Shown: in pieces, positions 53,290-63,711 of the stretch
Layout: every line of letters starts with the position of its first letter
Position numbering within the stretch: the first letter of the stretch is position 1
Assembly: GCA_028751875.1 (NCBI GenBank)
Contig: CM054167.1
Coordinates: 24,861,105-24,925,104, forward strand
Origin: Rapana venosa
Taxonomy: Eukaryota > Mollusca > Gastropoda > Neogastropoda > Muricidae
Length of the DNA stretch: 64,000 nucleotides
Reading direction: 5' to 3'
The notes under the pieces: model-generated
What the model was told of the DNA's origin: nothing
The model's database searches: none
Seen by the model: only the letters and a program-made list of their open reading frames with translations
Translations under genes and position numbers: made by a program

Positions 53290-53482
53290 AGGCCAAAGGT
53301 GTGGCTCTTACTCCAAAATGCCTAATATGCTGTCATTGAGATTTTTTAGAACCTTCTGTTTTGGTTTGAATTGTTCATAAATCATTTTCAAGATGACTGA
53401 GAAGTTGTGTAAGTGGTTACCTGCATGTGTTTTCTCCACTACTATATAGCCTCAGTAATGTTTATTTTGTGTGTGTTCACAG

Positions 53483-53535
53483 GATTGGTGTACCAAGACA
53501 GCTGAAGACGTTGACGCCGTTGACATTCCTATTTA
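53483..53535 (+). other. Isolated type I exon-like core
   Basis: TGTGTGTTCACAG precedes GATTGGTGTACCAAGACAGC and TGAAGACGTTGACGCC; a donor-like GATAAGTATTG follows without a GT. In one phase it reads DWCTKTAEDVDAVDIPI and stops; in another it reads IGVPRQLKTLTPLTFLF. It shares ACCAAGA..GC.GA with the core at 51,904, linking both arrays. Confidence 0.4.
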
Positions 53536-54059
53536 AGATAAGTATTGTGGAAGTTAAATGCGGTGGATGTATGTAATACTGTGTAAATTATATTGTTTGG
53601 GAGTACCGTGACTTCATTTTGTTGTTGTTCAGTATTGTAGAAGTGTAGTTGATGTATGTATGTGTGTGTGAAATGCTGATTTTGGTGACTGCCATGCTTT
53701 TCACTTTTTCCAGACATACTGGATCCCTCTGTGTACATCTGTTTCAGACAAAGGGGCTGAATCAGGGTTTTCGGCAGCTCTGAATTTTTAGAGTGGCGCT
53801 TCAGTTGTGTAGATGATGATGTTATAAGTGAATAGTGATCATCATTGTGTATGAATTCATATGATAAATTCATGTTGATTTTATCTTTATTAGTATGTAT
53901 GTATTTTTTTAAATGGAAGATGAAGTAAGTTAGTATTTTCTCTGCACCAAACAGCATGTTACTTTCACTTAAAAAAAAATCTGTTTGCTGATGTTTTTAC
54001 TAACCAACACAAATGGCCAGACTGGGGGCAAGTCAAGGGAGCTAACTGGCCAAACGGGA

Positions 54060-54455
54060 GTTAGTGAAGTGTGCACTTGTGTTAAATAAATAATTATGGA
54101 ATTATTTTAGTGTGCACTTGTAATTATTGCGCTAAATATGAAAAAAGTGTGCATTTGTAATTGCTATGTTCAATTTGAAATTATTTTAGTGTGCATTTGT
54201 AATTGCTATGTTCATTTTGAAATTATTTTAGTATGCGCTTGTAATTATTGTGTTAAATTTGAAATTTGTGTGCATTTGCAAGGGTTGTGGAATTAGTGTA
54301 ACTGTACTTGTAATTGTTGCGTTCAGTACAGCATTTGTTAAGTGTGCACTTGAAAGTGTTGTGTCCATTTCGTCTGTACTTATTACACAGAATTAGTGAA
54401 GTGTGCACTTGAAAGTGTTGTATTCATTTCGTATGGACTTATCATCTTTCTCCTT
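54060..54455. repeat. Diverged tandem repeat, ~55 bp unit
   Basis: Repeats of AGTGTGCACTTGTAATT, ATTGCGTTAAAT, TTGAAATTATTTT and AAGTGTTGTGTCCATTTCG, about seven copies, strongly diverged. Confidence 0.8.
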
Positions 54456-54570
54456 GCAGGAACATGAAAGGAGAACTTATGTGTTTGGTTGGTGTGTTTG
54501 ATGGTTGTGTTTTGGGGGAGGGGCCTTATCATGGGCATCCGAGTCCTGTGTGTTTATTGTCTGGTCACAG

Positions 54571-54666
54571 GGTTGGCGGGCACATCGAGAAAACAGCTGA
54601 AGCCTTTGCAGAGATGGATGGACAGAGAGGGAAGTGGACTTGGTGAATGGGAAATTTGCTGCGCAG
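54571..54666 (+). CDS. Candidate internal exon (96 nt)
   Basis: Bounded by TCTGGTCACAG and CAG/GTTAGT. It begins GGTTGGCGGGCACATCGAG, resembling the type I core, and contains AAAACAGCTGAAG. Entered in phase 1 it reads LAGTSRKQLKPLQRW and EGSGLGEWEICCA without a stop and leaves one base, so it is symmetrical and fits before the terminal candidate at 55,977. No family is recognised. Confidence 0.3.
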
Positions 54667-54839
54667 GTTAGTGTTGTGCGTGTTTTGTATTGTACTCTTT
54701 ATTATATTGTACTGTATTTTGTTGTACTATATTATATTGTGCTGTATTTTTTGTTTGTTTGTTTGTTATTCGTTCCTCAGCTAGAACTCTGAGGTTCACC
54801 AGTGGTGAGGTCTTTGCATACGCGACCATTTTTACCCCC

Positions 54840-55178
54840 ACCGCTTAGGTAGCCGCATTCCGACTTCAGAGCTGCAAGTAAACCGAGAGGTTCTGGGTTC
54901 AATTCCCAGCCTGGCCCTTTCTTTCCAGTTTGACAAGAAAATCGAACTGAATGTCAAAGTCCTTCAGACGAGACTATACACCGAGGCCTCGGGTGCAAAT
55001 CCACCCAGAACATCTTGTGCACATTTTAGAAACCCATTCCAACTTTCGGAAGAGTAGACGCATTTTGTGCCGGTAGGAATGGATGATAAGATTCAAAAAC
55101 GCATGCTCACAAGTGTTGCATACAGACGCCATCCTTAGGCAGGTGAATGTCTTAACCATCCTGCTGCCTTCCTTCTTA
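54840..55178 (+). mobile_element. SINE family A copy with heads in opposite directions at its ends
   Basis: The plus-strand head at 54,840-54,920 (GCTTAGGTAGCCGCATTCC; GGTTCTGGGTTCAATTCCC) is followed by the body (GACTATACACCGAGGCC, AACATCTTGTGCACATTTTA) to about 55,118. From there a second head in reverse appears (TTAGGCAGGTGAATGTCTTA, then ACCATCCTGCTGCCTTCCTT). The tail is missing. This is either two adjacent insertions or an inversion. Confidence 0.7.
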
Positions 55179-55278
55179 TTGCCATTGTTATGATGCTGAA
55201 TATGACTTTCAGTCAGGGCAGACTTCACTGCTGAAAGGTCAGGCTGCAGTCCCTAGGGATGATGTTTATTATGTTTTT

Positions 55279-55436
55279 AAGTTTTATTTCAAAGACAGTG
55301 GAATAAGCATTTGTGTGCTTTTTTTCTTTTTTACATCCAACCACGTGTGCATGTGGTTTTGTAAATTTTCCCATCTATTTCCACCAGCACACAATGACGG
55401 AGCAGGTTTTTAACGTTTGTGCAAGATGTTCATGTG
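55279..55436 (-). mobile_element. SINE family A fragment
   Basis: TTATTTCAAAGACAGTGGAA, GTGTGCTTTTTTTCTTTTTT, TTTGTAAATTTTCCCATCT and GTTTGTGCAAGATGTTC in order; the head is absent. Confidence 0.75.
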
Positions 55437-55648
55437 TCACTACAGGAGCAGTGCTACCCCCATCCCCCCCAAAAAACCCAAACAACCAACCCAACCAACC
55501 ACACACACACACTTGTTCATATTTCTTTTTTTCATGTCATTTTTCCGTCTGCTTGTGTAGTAGGTGTTCCAGTGCCCCTTGTGTGGGGGATGATAGCAGG
55601 GTTGTGTTTGAGGGGTTATTAACAGTAGCACGCACTTTTCTCTTGTTC

Positions 55649-55765
55649 ATTTATTTATTTATTGTTTTATATCGAGGGTAATGGAATAAGCACTCATGTG
55701 CTTTTTTACATCCAGTCCCCATGTGTATGCAGTTTTGTAAAATCTGTCATCTGTTTCATTTATAG
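55649..55765 (-). mobile_element. SINE family A tail fragment
   Basis: TTTATTTATTTATTGTTTTA, TATCGAGGGTAATGGAATAA and CATCCAGTCCCCATGTGTAT; it ends after CTGTCATCTGTTTC. Confidence 0.8.
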
Positions 55766-55976
55766 CAGGGAGAGGGTTTAAGGGATTTATTGTTTTCGTG
55801 GTTTTGAACTGGTATGTTTTTGCCCTAAGACAGAAATGTGAGGCCCATGTTGGTCAACTTCAGAGTGGTTAAAACCAGTATGGGTATTTTGGGTACTTTT
55901 CACTTGCTGTTGAAGTGGCTGCTCTTGTCTTCATTTTTGAGACAATTTCTTAATATCTTGTTGTTTGTGTTGACAG

Positions 55977-56068
55977 AGGGAGCTGTGACGTCTTCATCCA
56001 GTGTGATCACCCGACAACAGCCGAGGGGAGGGAGGGAGGGAGGGAGGAAGGACTACAGCCAGCTGTGA
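55977..56068 (+). CDS. Candidate terminal exon with stop codon
   Basis: Acceptor TTGTTTGTGTTGACAG, identical to that of the type II array units, ends at 55,976. Entered in phase 1, the exon reads EGAVTSSSSVITRQQPRGG (the first residue shared with the previous exon), then a Gly/Arg/Glu run encoded by a GGGA repeat, KDYSQL and a TGA stop. Polyadenylation signals lie 0.7-0.9 kb downstream. I recognise no family. The shared acceptor may mean that the type II units derive from this exon's intron. Confidence 0.33.
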
Positions 56069-57010
56069 GGGAGGGAAGGAAGGAAGGATTGAAGCAGGGA
56101 CATTACTATTCAACGCTACATGTCCAGAATTGAAATCTTACCCTGAAGCTTCATACAGTGAACTGTGTAGAAAAATGGACAACACTACACTTTATGTTTT
56201 AGTAGTACTTTGCCACCTCCCTCTCTTTGGAGCTTCATACAGTGAACGTGATGCTGTGCAGAAAAATGGTTGATAACACACTTGTGTGATTTAGTAATAA
56301 CGGTGTTAAAATCCCGGACATGAGGAATCTCAAATTCAGCGCAATCGAGTTTCTGACGATTTTCTGTGGACAGCTGTGAACTGTGTCTGAAATGTTCATT
56401 GAAGACTGTTGTTGTCTCCATCATGATCACTTGTATTGTATTTGATAAAGCTTTAATCCTTGAGTCAACAGAAGTTCCAAAGCTTGTTTTTGAATGTGAT
56501 TTATTTGGGCTTTAACTTGTATCCATTGACACCAACACAACAAAAGATTAACTGTCTGGCCACAACAACTTGATACAGATCAGTAGTTGCTGAGCATCCC
56601 ATTCTGAAAGACATTCCACAATAGTCGGTTATAAAATAGCATACACTGAATGGTGCAGAAAGCCCAGAATGAACTTTGTAAAATTTGGCAGAAAAATAAA
56701 ATGGATGTATACTTTATTAATATGAAATAAACAAATGCTGGTAAGGCAGAGCAGAATAAGAGTACCTGAATCTAAAAAGATTGTAAAATCTGGCAGAAAT
56801 GAAATAAAATGAAATATAGAGGGCTTGTTTCACCTCAGATGTTGATTGTACTGTAATGAAATGGGTTGTGTACACTTTCGGTCACACCAGACTTGTTCAT
56901 CTTTCTGATTTTTTGGGTTTTTGTTTGGTTGCAATAAAAACAGGTTTTTCATTCATAATACTATTATTGCACAAGTTCTTTGTTGATGAAAGAAATAAAA
57001 CTGTTTTGTC
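56069..57010 (+). other. Possible 3' untranslated region
   Basis: Non-repetitive sequence after the candidate stop, with a (GGAA)n run at the start, duplicated CTTCATACAGTGAACGTG-like segments (56,148 and 56,230), and several AATAAA motifs (56,726; 56,933; 56,994). If the upstream exon is real this would be its 3' UTR. Confidence 0.3.
56994..56999 (+). terminator. Candidate polyadenylation signal
   Basis: AATAAA followed after a few bases by the T/GT-rich stretch CTGTTTTGTCAGTGTCC. Earlier AATAAA motifs at 56,726 and 56,933 are alternatives. Confidence 0.3.
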
Positions 57011-57224
57011 AGTGTCCATGTTTTGGATTTCTTCTTTTGCCCTTTCTCTGTCAGATCTGTTCCTGGTCTCTATCCTCTCCCTCTGGTTGTTTCCTCTCTT
57101 TCTCCTCCCGTCTGTCCCCTCCCTCTCTTTAGCATCACTCTCTGTGTGCTCGTTTGGTTGAAAGGGTTTTTTTTGTGTTCTTTTTTGCCCAGAGGGCTGG
57201 TTATTAAAATAAACATTTGCTGTA

Positions 57225-57690
57225 CTTAAGATATGCATTTTGCATTCAAAATTTGATGTCTGCATCTTTGATGTGTATTAATCGATTCTCAATGCTAGTT
57301 GCCTAGATCAATTGTATCTATGTGCTTCATTGTGAGCATTTTTTACAGCCATTTAGCACCGGAATTTTTTAAGGTGCTTATATTCATTTTATTAATACTG
57401 AACTGTGGCTTTTTTTAATGGCTACACCTGAAATGTTTATGCCTATTTTAGATATCCATGTTTTAAATTCTATATCTTTTTATGTGTATTTATCAATTCT
57501 CAATGTTAGTTGCCTGGATCAAATATCTGTACATGTTAGCACCTGAATTTTTAAGGTGCCTTTGTTCACTTTATTAGTACTCAAGTATATACATTTTTAA
57601 TGGCTATTTAGTACCTGAAATATTTTATGCCTATATATTAGATATTCATGTTTTAAATTGTATGTCTGCATCTTTTGCGTGTAATTAACT
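57225..57690. repeat. Two diverged ~215-bp direct repeats
   Basis: The order TTCTCAATGCTAGTTGCCT, GTTAGCACC or TTTAGCACC, TTTTTAAGGTGC, TTATTA.TACT, ATGGCTA, TGTTTATGCCTAT and CATGTTTTAAATT occurs twice, with a third partial start near 57,655. Confidence 0.8.
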
Positions 57691-57889
57691 CAATGAGGTT
57701 GTAGATTCGGCATTCCTCTCCTTTACTGTGGCGTGATTCGGCAGACTTACGATTTTTTTAAAATAATGCACTTTAAAAAAAAAAAGCGATGTTCAACTGA
57801 AGGGAAAGTACTCTGGCCTGTAGGGCAATCATTTTTCTAAACACATTTGCTTTCCTTGATCATAACTATCCCTTTACGTCGCCTTTTAT

Positions 57890-58275
57890 TTGACGGGCAG
57901 TACCTTCTGGGTGTACAGCAACCCATGGTTTTTGAGAAGGTATAAACCCTTTACCATACCTTCTGGGTGTATAAGTCCTTCAGATGAGACTATAAACCGA
58001 GCCCAGTGTTCAAACATATGCAGAACATCTTGCGCACACGTTAAATCCTGTTCCGCTTTTTGGAAGAGTATGGCCATTGTGTGCTGGTGGAAACAGATGA
58101 CAAAATTGACAAAACCGCATACACCTGGGGACTAGATGTAAAAAAGCACATGAGTGCTTACTCCATTATCCTCGATATAAAAAAAAATAAATAAATAAAT
58201 AGCAACCCATGGTTTTAGAGTAGGCATAACCCGTTACCATACCTCCTGGGTGTACAGCAACCCAGGGTGTCTGGA
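57890..58275. repeat. Short tandem repeat split by a SINE
   Basis: CCTTCTGGGTGTACAGCAAC, CCATGGTTTT and CCNTTACCATACC form ~55-bp units at 57,903, 57,957 and 58,200; the middle one is interrupted by the SINE fragment at 57,972-58,202. Confidence 0.78.
57972..58202 (+). mobile_element. SINE family A, headless copy with tail
   Basis: AGTCCTTCAGATGAGACTAT, ATCTTGCGCACACGTTAAAT, GGTGGAAACAGATGACAAAA, TGAGTGCTTACTCCATTATC, ending CGATATAAA, then A-rich and AAATAAATAAATA. It inserted into a local tandem repeat. Confidence 0.85.
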
Positions 58276-58687
58276 AAGGAACTCAATTCTTTCCCTGTGT
58301 TGTGGTTGCATAGCAACCCCATGATTTGAGGAGACTGCTTACTAGGTAGGCCTACATCCAGTGCTTTTCCTACAATAGATCTTGTACTTGAGGTGTGTAA
58401 AAGGCATGCACTCGAACATACAAACACATGCACTGGAGCTATCGGTAAAGAAAAAAAGGGCATGTTACTTTTGCAGTGCACCTTGTAATGTGCATCTCCT
58501 GCAATACCTGCTCTTCTCTGTGATATAATGTAATAAGAAGAAAATAAAAGGGTTACATTTAGTGCAGTATGACAAGATCTGCCCTAAGTATATTAACTCT
58601 CCTCCAAGATGTTCTATATTTGTGTCAAATAACTCAGATCAGACTAGAATACATAGTTATATGTAAAGCACTGCCCCCCCCCCCACA

Positions 58688-59028
58688 ACTTGTTTAATGC
58701 AATCTCACAGATGATCTAACAGCACCTTGTATTACTTCCATCTCCCCTACCATGATGCATCTTTAGTGGACTCTGTATGTGAGTGTGCATATGGACTCTG
58801 CAGTATACATGTAATATATCAGAAGTGGAACAGATTGGCAAAACACACACCAACTTTTTAATGCAATCTCACAGATGATCTACCTAACAGCAGGCCTTTT
58901 ATGTGGACCTTCCATCTCCACCCCTACCCATTGAATGCATCTTTGTGGGACTCTGTATGTGAGTGTGCATATGGACTCTGCAGTATACATGTAATATATC
59001 AGAAGTGGAACAGATTGGCAAAACACAA
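58688..59028. repeat. Direct duplication of ~165 bp
   Basis: Blocks TTTAATGCAATCTCACAGAT, GATGCATCTTT, GTATGTGAGTGTGCATATGG and CAGAAGTGGAACAGATTGGC occur at about 58,692-58,848 and again at 58,856-59,028, with small differences. Confidence 0.88.
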
Positions 59029-59930
59029 GAAATGGTCGGTCCCACCTTCAAGTCCTTCTCCCTTCCAAGAGAAAAAAAATATTGAGAGGCAAATACACAC
59101 ACACGCGCGTGCGTGTGTGTAATAAACAATATATATATTATATATATATATCGAACAGACAGATGACGGAGAAGTATAATAATTATTTTTGCCTTTATTT
59201 CTTCTTACATTTTTTTATATTAAGTTATATATTGTATATTGCTCCTTTGCTCTTATTTACTTCGTTGTTTGCAAATGTATAAGTAAAACAACAAACGTAT
59301 TTAGACTCTAGAACAACACACATACACAAGTGCGCTCGTACGCACGCGCACACACACAGGGAACAACAACAAAACACACACACACGTGTGGGCACACATA
59401 CACAAACTCATGTGGCTGTTCTAAATCTTTTGGCCGATTGTTTTCTTTCTCTCTTTTGTTTCTTTCTTTTTTATTTCTATTTCTTCCTTAGCTTTTTTTG
59501 TGTGTGGCTTATTTGTGTGTTTTTGTTTGGTTGGAGGTTGTTTTTTTACAGATACTAAGCTAAGCAAAGATATTGTGTTCAGTGTACCATCTGAAGTAAC
59601 AGTTTTACTTTGAAACAGAGGGGTGCAGGAGACGCTTAGGCACATACCCATGAGAGAAGAGACGGACAGTTTATTGCGTGTGCCTTTGGTGGGTTTTTTT
59701 TTACCTCTCAGAAGCTTGCTTATATTTCAGTACACAAAGTCAAAAAGTAGTAAAGTTCTGTATCCTTGTCTACCCCCCACCCCCCCCCAAACACAATATT
59801 GCCTTGCATGAAGGCAGAGTACACTCAAAAAATAAATATCTGTCTCTGCCCGTCTGTCTGTATCTCTCTAAAACACACACATGCATGCACACACGCACAC
59901 ACACATACATGGACACACCCATTCAAGTAT
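59029..59930. other. Microsatellite-rich sequence, no gene
   Basis: CA/CG runs (59,094-59,120), TA repeats (59,129-59,150), further CA runs (59,310-59,400) and a C-run (59,774-59,787). No supported gene is seen. Confidence 0.5.
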
Positions 59931-59932
59931 GT

Positions 59933-60083
59933 TCCACTTTTCAGAAGAGTAGGCCATTGTGTGCCGGTGGAAACAGATGATAGAATTTACAAAACCGCAT
60001 ACACACAGGGACTGGATGTAAAAAAGCACATGAGTGCTTGTTCCATTATCTTCAATATAAAAGAATAAATAAATAAATAAAAT
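59933..60083 (+). mobile_element. SINE family A, tail half
   Basis: TTTTCAGAAGAGTAGGCCAT, GTGCCGGTGGAAACAGATGA, GGGACTGGATGTAAAAAAGC, then ATATAAAAGAATAAATAAAT. It provides the clearest view of the SINE tail. Confidence 0.87.
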
Positions 60084-60096
60084 AAGTATGTTCCAA

Positions 60097-60255
60097 TGTC
60101 TAGTCTTTTGGATTAAACTATAGTGTCCCATGTGCAAATGCCTGCAGAACATCTTGACCACACAGTACAAAAACCTGTGCTGCCTTTCGGAAGAGTAAGC
60201 CATTTTGTGCTGGTAAGAGGTTAACAAAACAAAACCACGCATGCACATGGTTGTG
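60097..60255 (+). mobile_element. SINE family A, diverged body
   Basis: TAGTCTTTTGGATTAAACTA, GCAGAACATCTTGACCACAC, CTTTCGGAAGAGTAAGCCAT. It abuts the previous copy, is more diverged, and lacks head and tail. Confidence 0.7.
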
Positions 60256-61020
60256 TTCAGACACCACCCCAAAGGTCAGAATGCAGTTACTTCAATCGTG
60301 GGTAAAACAGTCACATATGCAAATTAAACCATAGGGGAAACTTTGATCTCTAGCTGAGCAACCAAAACAAAAAAAGTAGAGGTCTGTTAAATTCTTGCAT
60401 TTATTTTAGATGCCTTGGTAGTTGTATCAGACATCCATATCTAGGCATCTGTAATTGAATCTGTAGTATAAATGTCTATATAAACTGACTGAAATTTTTG
60501 TCGTTTTCATTTGGTTGTATCGGTTATCTGCAGTGGATTTTAGGCAGCGTGTATTTCATTGAGTGTTTGCAATCTATGTGCAGTTTTGATGCGTTTATTA
60601 AAGATCTTCAGTAGTTGTATTTTATGTCAGTATTCGCTCTGTATCGTTGGGTTTTTTTTGTCGTTTTATTTGCTTACATTGTTCTCATTGTTTCATGGAG
60701 AATGATTAAATGAATTTTAAGTATCTGTATTAAAGACATATATGTAGAAGCTAGCATTAAGAGGTCTATCTATTGCATTTTAGGTGTTGGTACTTGAGAT
60801 AACTGGGATATTTTACATATGTGTGCAATGTTTACAGCTTTGATTTAAATATCTACATTTAGATGTATTTTTACATTACAGTGACCAATTCAGTATTTTG
60901 GACATACACATTTTTTTAAATCTGTATTAAGATTACCCATCTTGATGTCCATTTTAGAAGCCTGTACTTGGTATCTGTGATCAGATACTGTACTTTTGAA
61001 GCCTGTACTTCCAACGTTTT
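60256..61020. other. AT-rich sequence with weak internal repetition
   Basis: Phrases such as ATCTGTATTAAAG, TAGATGTATTT and TACTTGGTATCTG recur loosely every 50-70 bases, as in the array at 61.1-61.8 kb, so this may be an ancient part of it. No gene is seen. Confidence 0.35.
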
Positions 61021-61026
61021 CTCATT

Positions 61027-61108
61027 CTTTTGATTCAAGGATAACGGAATGAGCACTCGTGTGCTTTTTTTTTTTTCATCCAGTCCCTGTGTACACATTT
61101 TGTAAAAT
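61027..61108 (-). mobile_element. SINE family A tail fragment
   Basis: TTCAAGGATAACGGAATGAG, CACTCGTGTGC, T-run, CATCCAGTCCCTGTGTACAC; the rest is missing. Confidence 0.78.
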
Positions 61109-61119
61109 TAACCTTTCAG

Positions 61120-61815
61120 GAGGCTGCATTCAGATATCTTTACTTTAGAAACTTGTATTCAGATGTCTGTATTTTGAATATCTGTAATAGAATATAGCTC
61201 AGTGGTCGGAGCACTCACTTTCCCCCAGCCAAGTTAAGCAGCGTCGAGCGTGGTTACCAGTTGGATGGGTGACCGTTTGCGCGCCTTGGCTTCAGTACAG
61301 TTCCCCCAGTTCACCCAGCTGTAAATTGGTACCTGCCCTCTTTAGGGTCAGGGAAGGTAAAGCAGCGAGGGAGAGGAGATGGGCGCCGCCCTCAATATGC
61401 TGGCCCTAGATGGGACTCCTTTACCTTTTTTTTTAATGGAATATTTGTACTTCAGAAGCTTCTATTCAGATGTCTGTATTTTTAAATATCTTGTGATATG
61501 TACTTCAGAAGCTTGTATTCAGATGTATTTTTTAATATCTGTGATGGAATATTTGTACTTCAGATGCTTGTATTCAGATGTCTGTATTTTAAATATCTTG
61601 TGATAGATATGTACTTCAGAAGCTTGTATTCAGATGTCTGTATTTTGAATATCTGTGATGGAATATTTGTACTTCAGACGCTTGTATTCAGATGCCTGTA
61701 TTTTTAAATATCTTGCGATAGATATGTACTTCCGAAGCTTGTATTCAGATGTCTGTATTTTTTAATATCTTGTGATAGATATGTACTTCAGAAACTTGTA
61801 TTCAGATGTCTTCTA
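61120..61815. repeat. Tandem repeat, ~60 bp unit
   Basis: The unit has TTTGTACTTCAGAAGCTTG, TATTCAGATGTCTGTATTTT, and GAATATCTGTGATGGAATA or AAATATCTTGTGATAGATA. About nine copies in two alternating versions. The array is split at 61,195-61,438 by an inserted element. Confidence 0.9.
61195..61438 (+). mobile_element. Chimera of tRNA-like and 5S rRNA-like sequence (SINE-like)
   Basis: Head: ATAGCTCAGTGGTCGGAGCA, a perfect tRNA A-box. It passes at about 61,230 into 5S rRNA sequence: AAGTTAAGCAGCGTCGAGCG, then TTGGATGGGTGACCG, which cover the 5S internal control region. A body follows (AAATTGGTACCTGCCCTCTT, GGTCAGGGAAGGTAAAGCAG) and then CTTTACC with a T-run. TAATAGAATAT before and TAATGGAATAT after give a probable target duplication within the tandem repeat. 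Confidence 0.82.
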
Positions 61816-62048
61816 CTACCATCATCCCTTTCCAGCACCCTCTGCCCCTCTAACTAACCTCACAGCGCTGAAACAATGCCATTTAAAACACCAGATGGTG
61901 CAGCAGTAGTCTGGAGGTAATGCACACAACCAGAAAGCCACAGCTTTTGCCACACATGAACCCCAAGTCTTCTCCTCTGCATTACAACTTGGAGCAGTGA
62001 TGTGGTGAAAGTCTTTTTTGAACAGCCAACAATCCAAGATTAAGTGTA

Positions 62049-62093
62049 CAATAATAATAATAATAATAATGTATGGAATTTATATAGCGCTGA
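62049..62093 (+). mobile_element. AGCGCT short element, partial
   Basis: (AAT)n then TATGGAATTTATATAGCGCT; the second AGCGCT half is absent. Confidence 0.75.
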
Positions 62094-62213
62094 CAATACA
62101 CATGATGTGTATTGTAAACATATAGTGTTATTGGATAATGAAATAGTTGACGCTCATAAAATATTAGGTTATACCATCGATAAAAATATGACTTGGACTG
62201 GTCACATAATGTC

Positions 62214-62446
62214 ACTAGGATGAGACTATAAACCGAAGCCCCGTGTGCAAACGCACGCAGAACATCTTGCGCACACGTTAAATCCTGTTCCGCTTTTCGT
62301 AAGAGTAGGCCGTTGTGTGCCGGTGGGAACGGATGACAAAACTTACAAAACCGCATACACACGGGGACTGGATGTAAAAAAGCACATGAGTGCTTATTCC
62401 ATTATCCTCGATATAAAAGAAAAAATGAATAAAATTAATAAATAGG
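62214..62446 (+). mobile_element. SINE family A, headless copy with tail
   Basis: GATGAGACTATAAACCGAAG, CTTGCGCACACGTTAAATCC, GGTGGGAACGGATGACAAAA, TGAGTGCTTATTCCATTATC, CTCGATATAAAAGAAAAAAT. Low divergence from the 63.4 kb copy. Confidence 0.87.
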
Positions 62447-62898
62447 TAAATGCCTAGCTCACGGGCTACTTCACTTATCCAAAATAAAACACTTTCTAAA
62501 TAGTCATTCTCGAAAACTATTTTTTTGTGGTCACACTTTTTACCAATCATTGACTATGTAGAGAGTCCTAAGCAGGAATTCTCTAGGTCACCACTCTGAT
62601 TCCTAGCACCACCTGATCCAGCACCAGAAATGGAATCCTAGACTTATTCCTGTTGCCTTTAGTATCCCTAAAGAGGATTAGGGCTCACCTATGAAATGGG
62701 CTGGGAGTGATAAAGGGGAGATAAGAAGAGGGTAGAAGAAAAATAGAAAAGAAATATAAAAGGAAGAAAGTAAGTAGTAGTGAAAATTAATCACCTTAAC
62801 TCGCTCAGCAATCACACTGAATACACCATGAATGTGACGAACAACATTCATTCATTCAATGCAATTCTCCAGGCCAAGCAAGTTGGGTTCACATATTT

Positions 62899-62900
<2 letters not shown>
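62447..62900. other. Unique sequence
   Basis: A purine-rich stretch (62,700-62,780) is present. No gene, RNA or repeat family is recognised. Confidence 0.35.
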
Positions 62901-62948
<48 letters not shown>

Positions 62949-62964
62949 CTGGGGGGGGGGGGGG
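62901..62964. repeat. Poly-G tract, about 62 G
   Basis: 48 G residues, CT, then 14 G residues; the longest homopolymer in the window. Confidence 0.95.
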
Positions 62965-63306
62965 ATCTAGTGGTTAATGGGGAAGATCAGACTCAAGAGT
63001 CTCCAGCAAACATGATCTGAACTCCATGGATTAGGGGGGAATGAGAGTAATACAGGCTACACACCAGTATTAATTTGGGGGTCATGTAGTATCTTCTATA
63101 GAGTGCCAGTGGGAAAAAAATTATTTTCACAGATTTTTTTAAAGCATGAAAAAATGCTGTGCACTTGTTTTGGGATTGAGGACATAGAGCAATACCAGGT
63201 AGTCATGAGAAAGTTGGAAATAATCATCAAATGAAAATTGCCTGAATTCATACAACTATATCTCGGTAAGGAAGCTAGCAGATGACAAGGGGGGGGGGGG
63301 GGGGGG

Positions 63307-63380
63307 TAATAATAATAATAAATGGAATTTATATAGCCATGAATCTTGTAAAGCAACAAATCAAAGCGCTCAGATGACTT
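63307..63380 (+). mobile_element. AGCGCT short element joined to SINE
   Basis: (TAA)n, ATGGAATTTATATAGCC, GAATCTTGTAAAGCAAC, AAATCAAAGCGCTCAGATGA, passing into SINE A at ACTTTTTC. It has the same junction as at 44,460. A G-run (63,291-63,306) precedes it. Confidence 0.8.
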
Positions 63381-63390
63381 TTTCTTTTCC

Positions 63391-63711
63391 CGAGGATAAT
63401 GGAATAAGCACGCATGTGCTCTTTTACATCCAGTCCCTTTGTGTATGCGGTTTTGCAAATTCTGTCATCTGTTCCCACCGGCACACCATGGCCTACTCTC
63501 AAAAAGTGGAACAGGGTTTAACGTGTTCGCAAGATGTTCTGCATGCATTCGAACACAGGGCCTCAGTTTATAGTCTCATCTGAAGGACTTTGACATTCAG
63601 TTGGAGTTTTTTTCAAACTGGGAAGAAAGGGCAAGGCTGGGAATCGAACCCAGAACCTCACGGTTTACTTGTTGGCAGGCGAACGCCTTAATCATCCTGC
63701 CACCTTCCTTC
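63391..63711 (-). mobile_element. Complete SINE family A copy
   Basis: Minus-strand head GGTGGCAGGATGATTAAGGC, then GGTTCTGGGTTCGATTCCC (B-box). The body carries GACTATAAACTGAGGCCC, CATCTTGCGAACACGTTAAA and GACTGGATGTAAAAGAGC. The end at 63,391 is TTATCCTCG without an (AAAT)n tail, joined directly to the AGCGCT element. Confidence 0.9.

Noticed and set aside
61230..61290. Functional 5S rRNA gene
   Set aside because: Only the internal control region is present; the 5' third of 5S rRNA is replaced by tRNA-like sequence and the 3' end is missing.
63615..63711. tRNA gene on the minus strand
   Set aside because: The tRNA-like boxes are part of a SINE head present in many copies; the acceptor stem and anticodon arm are not intact.
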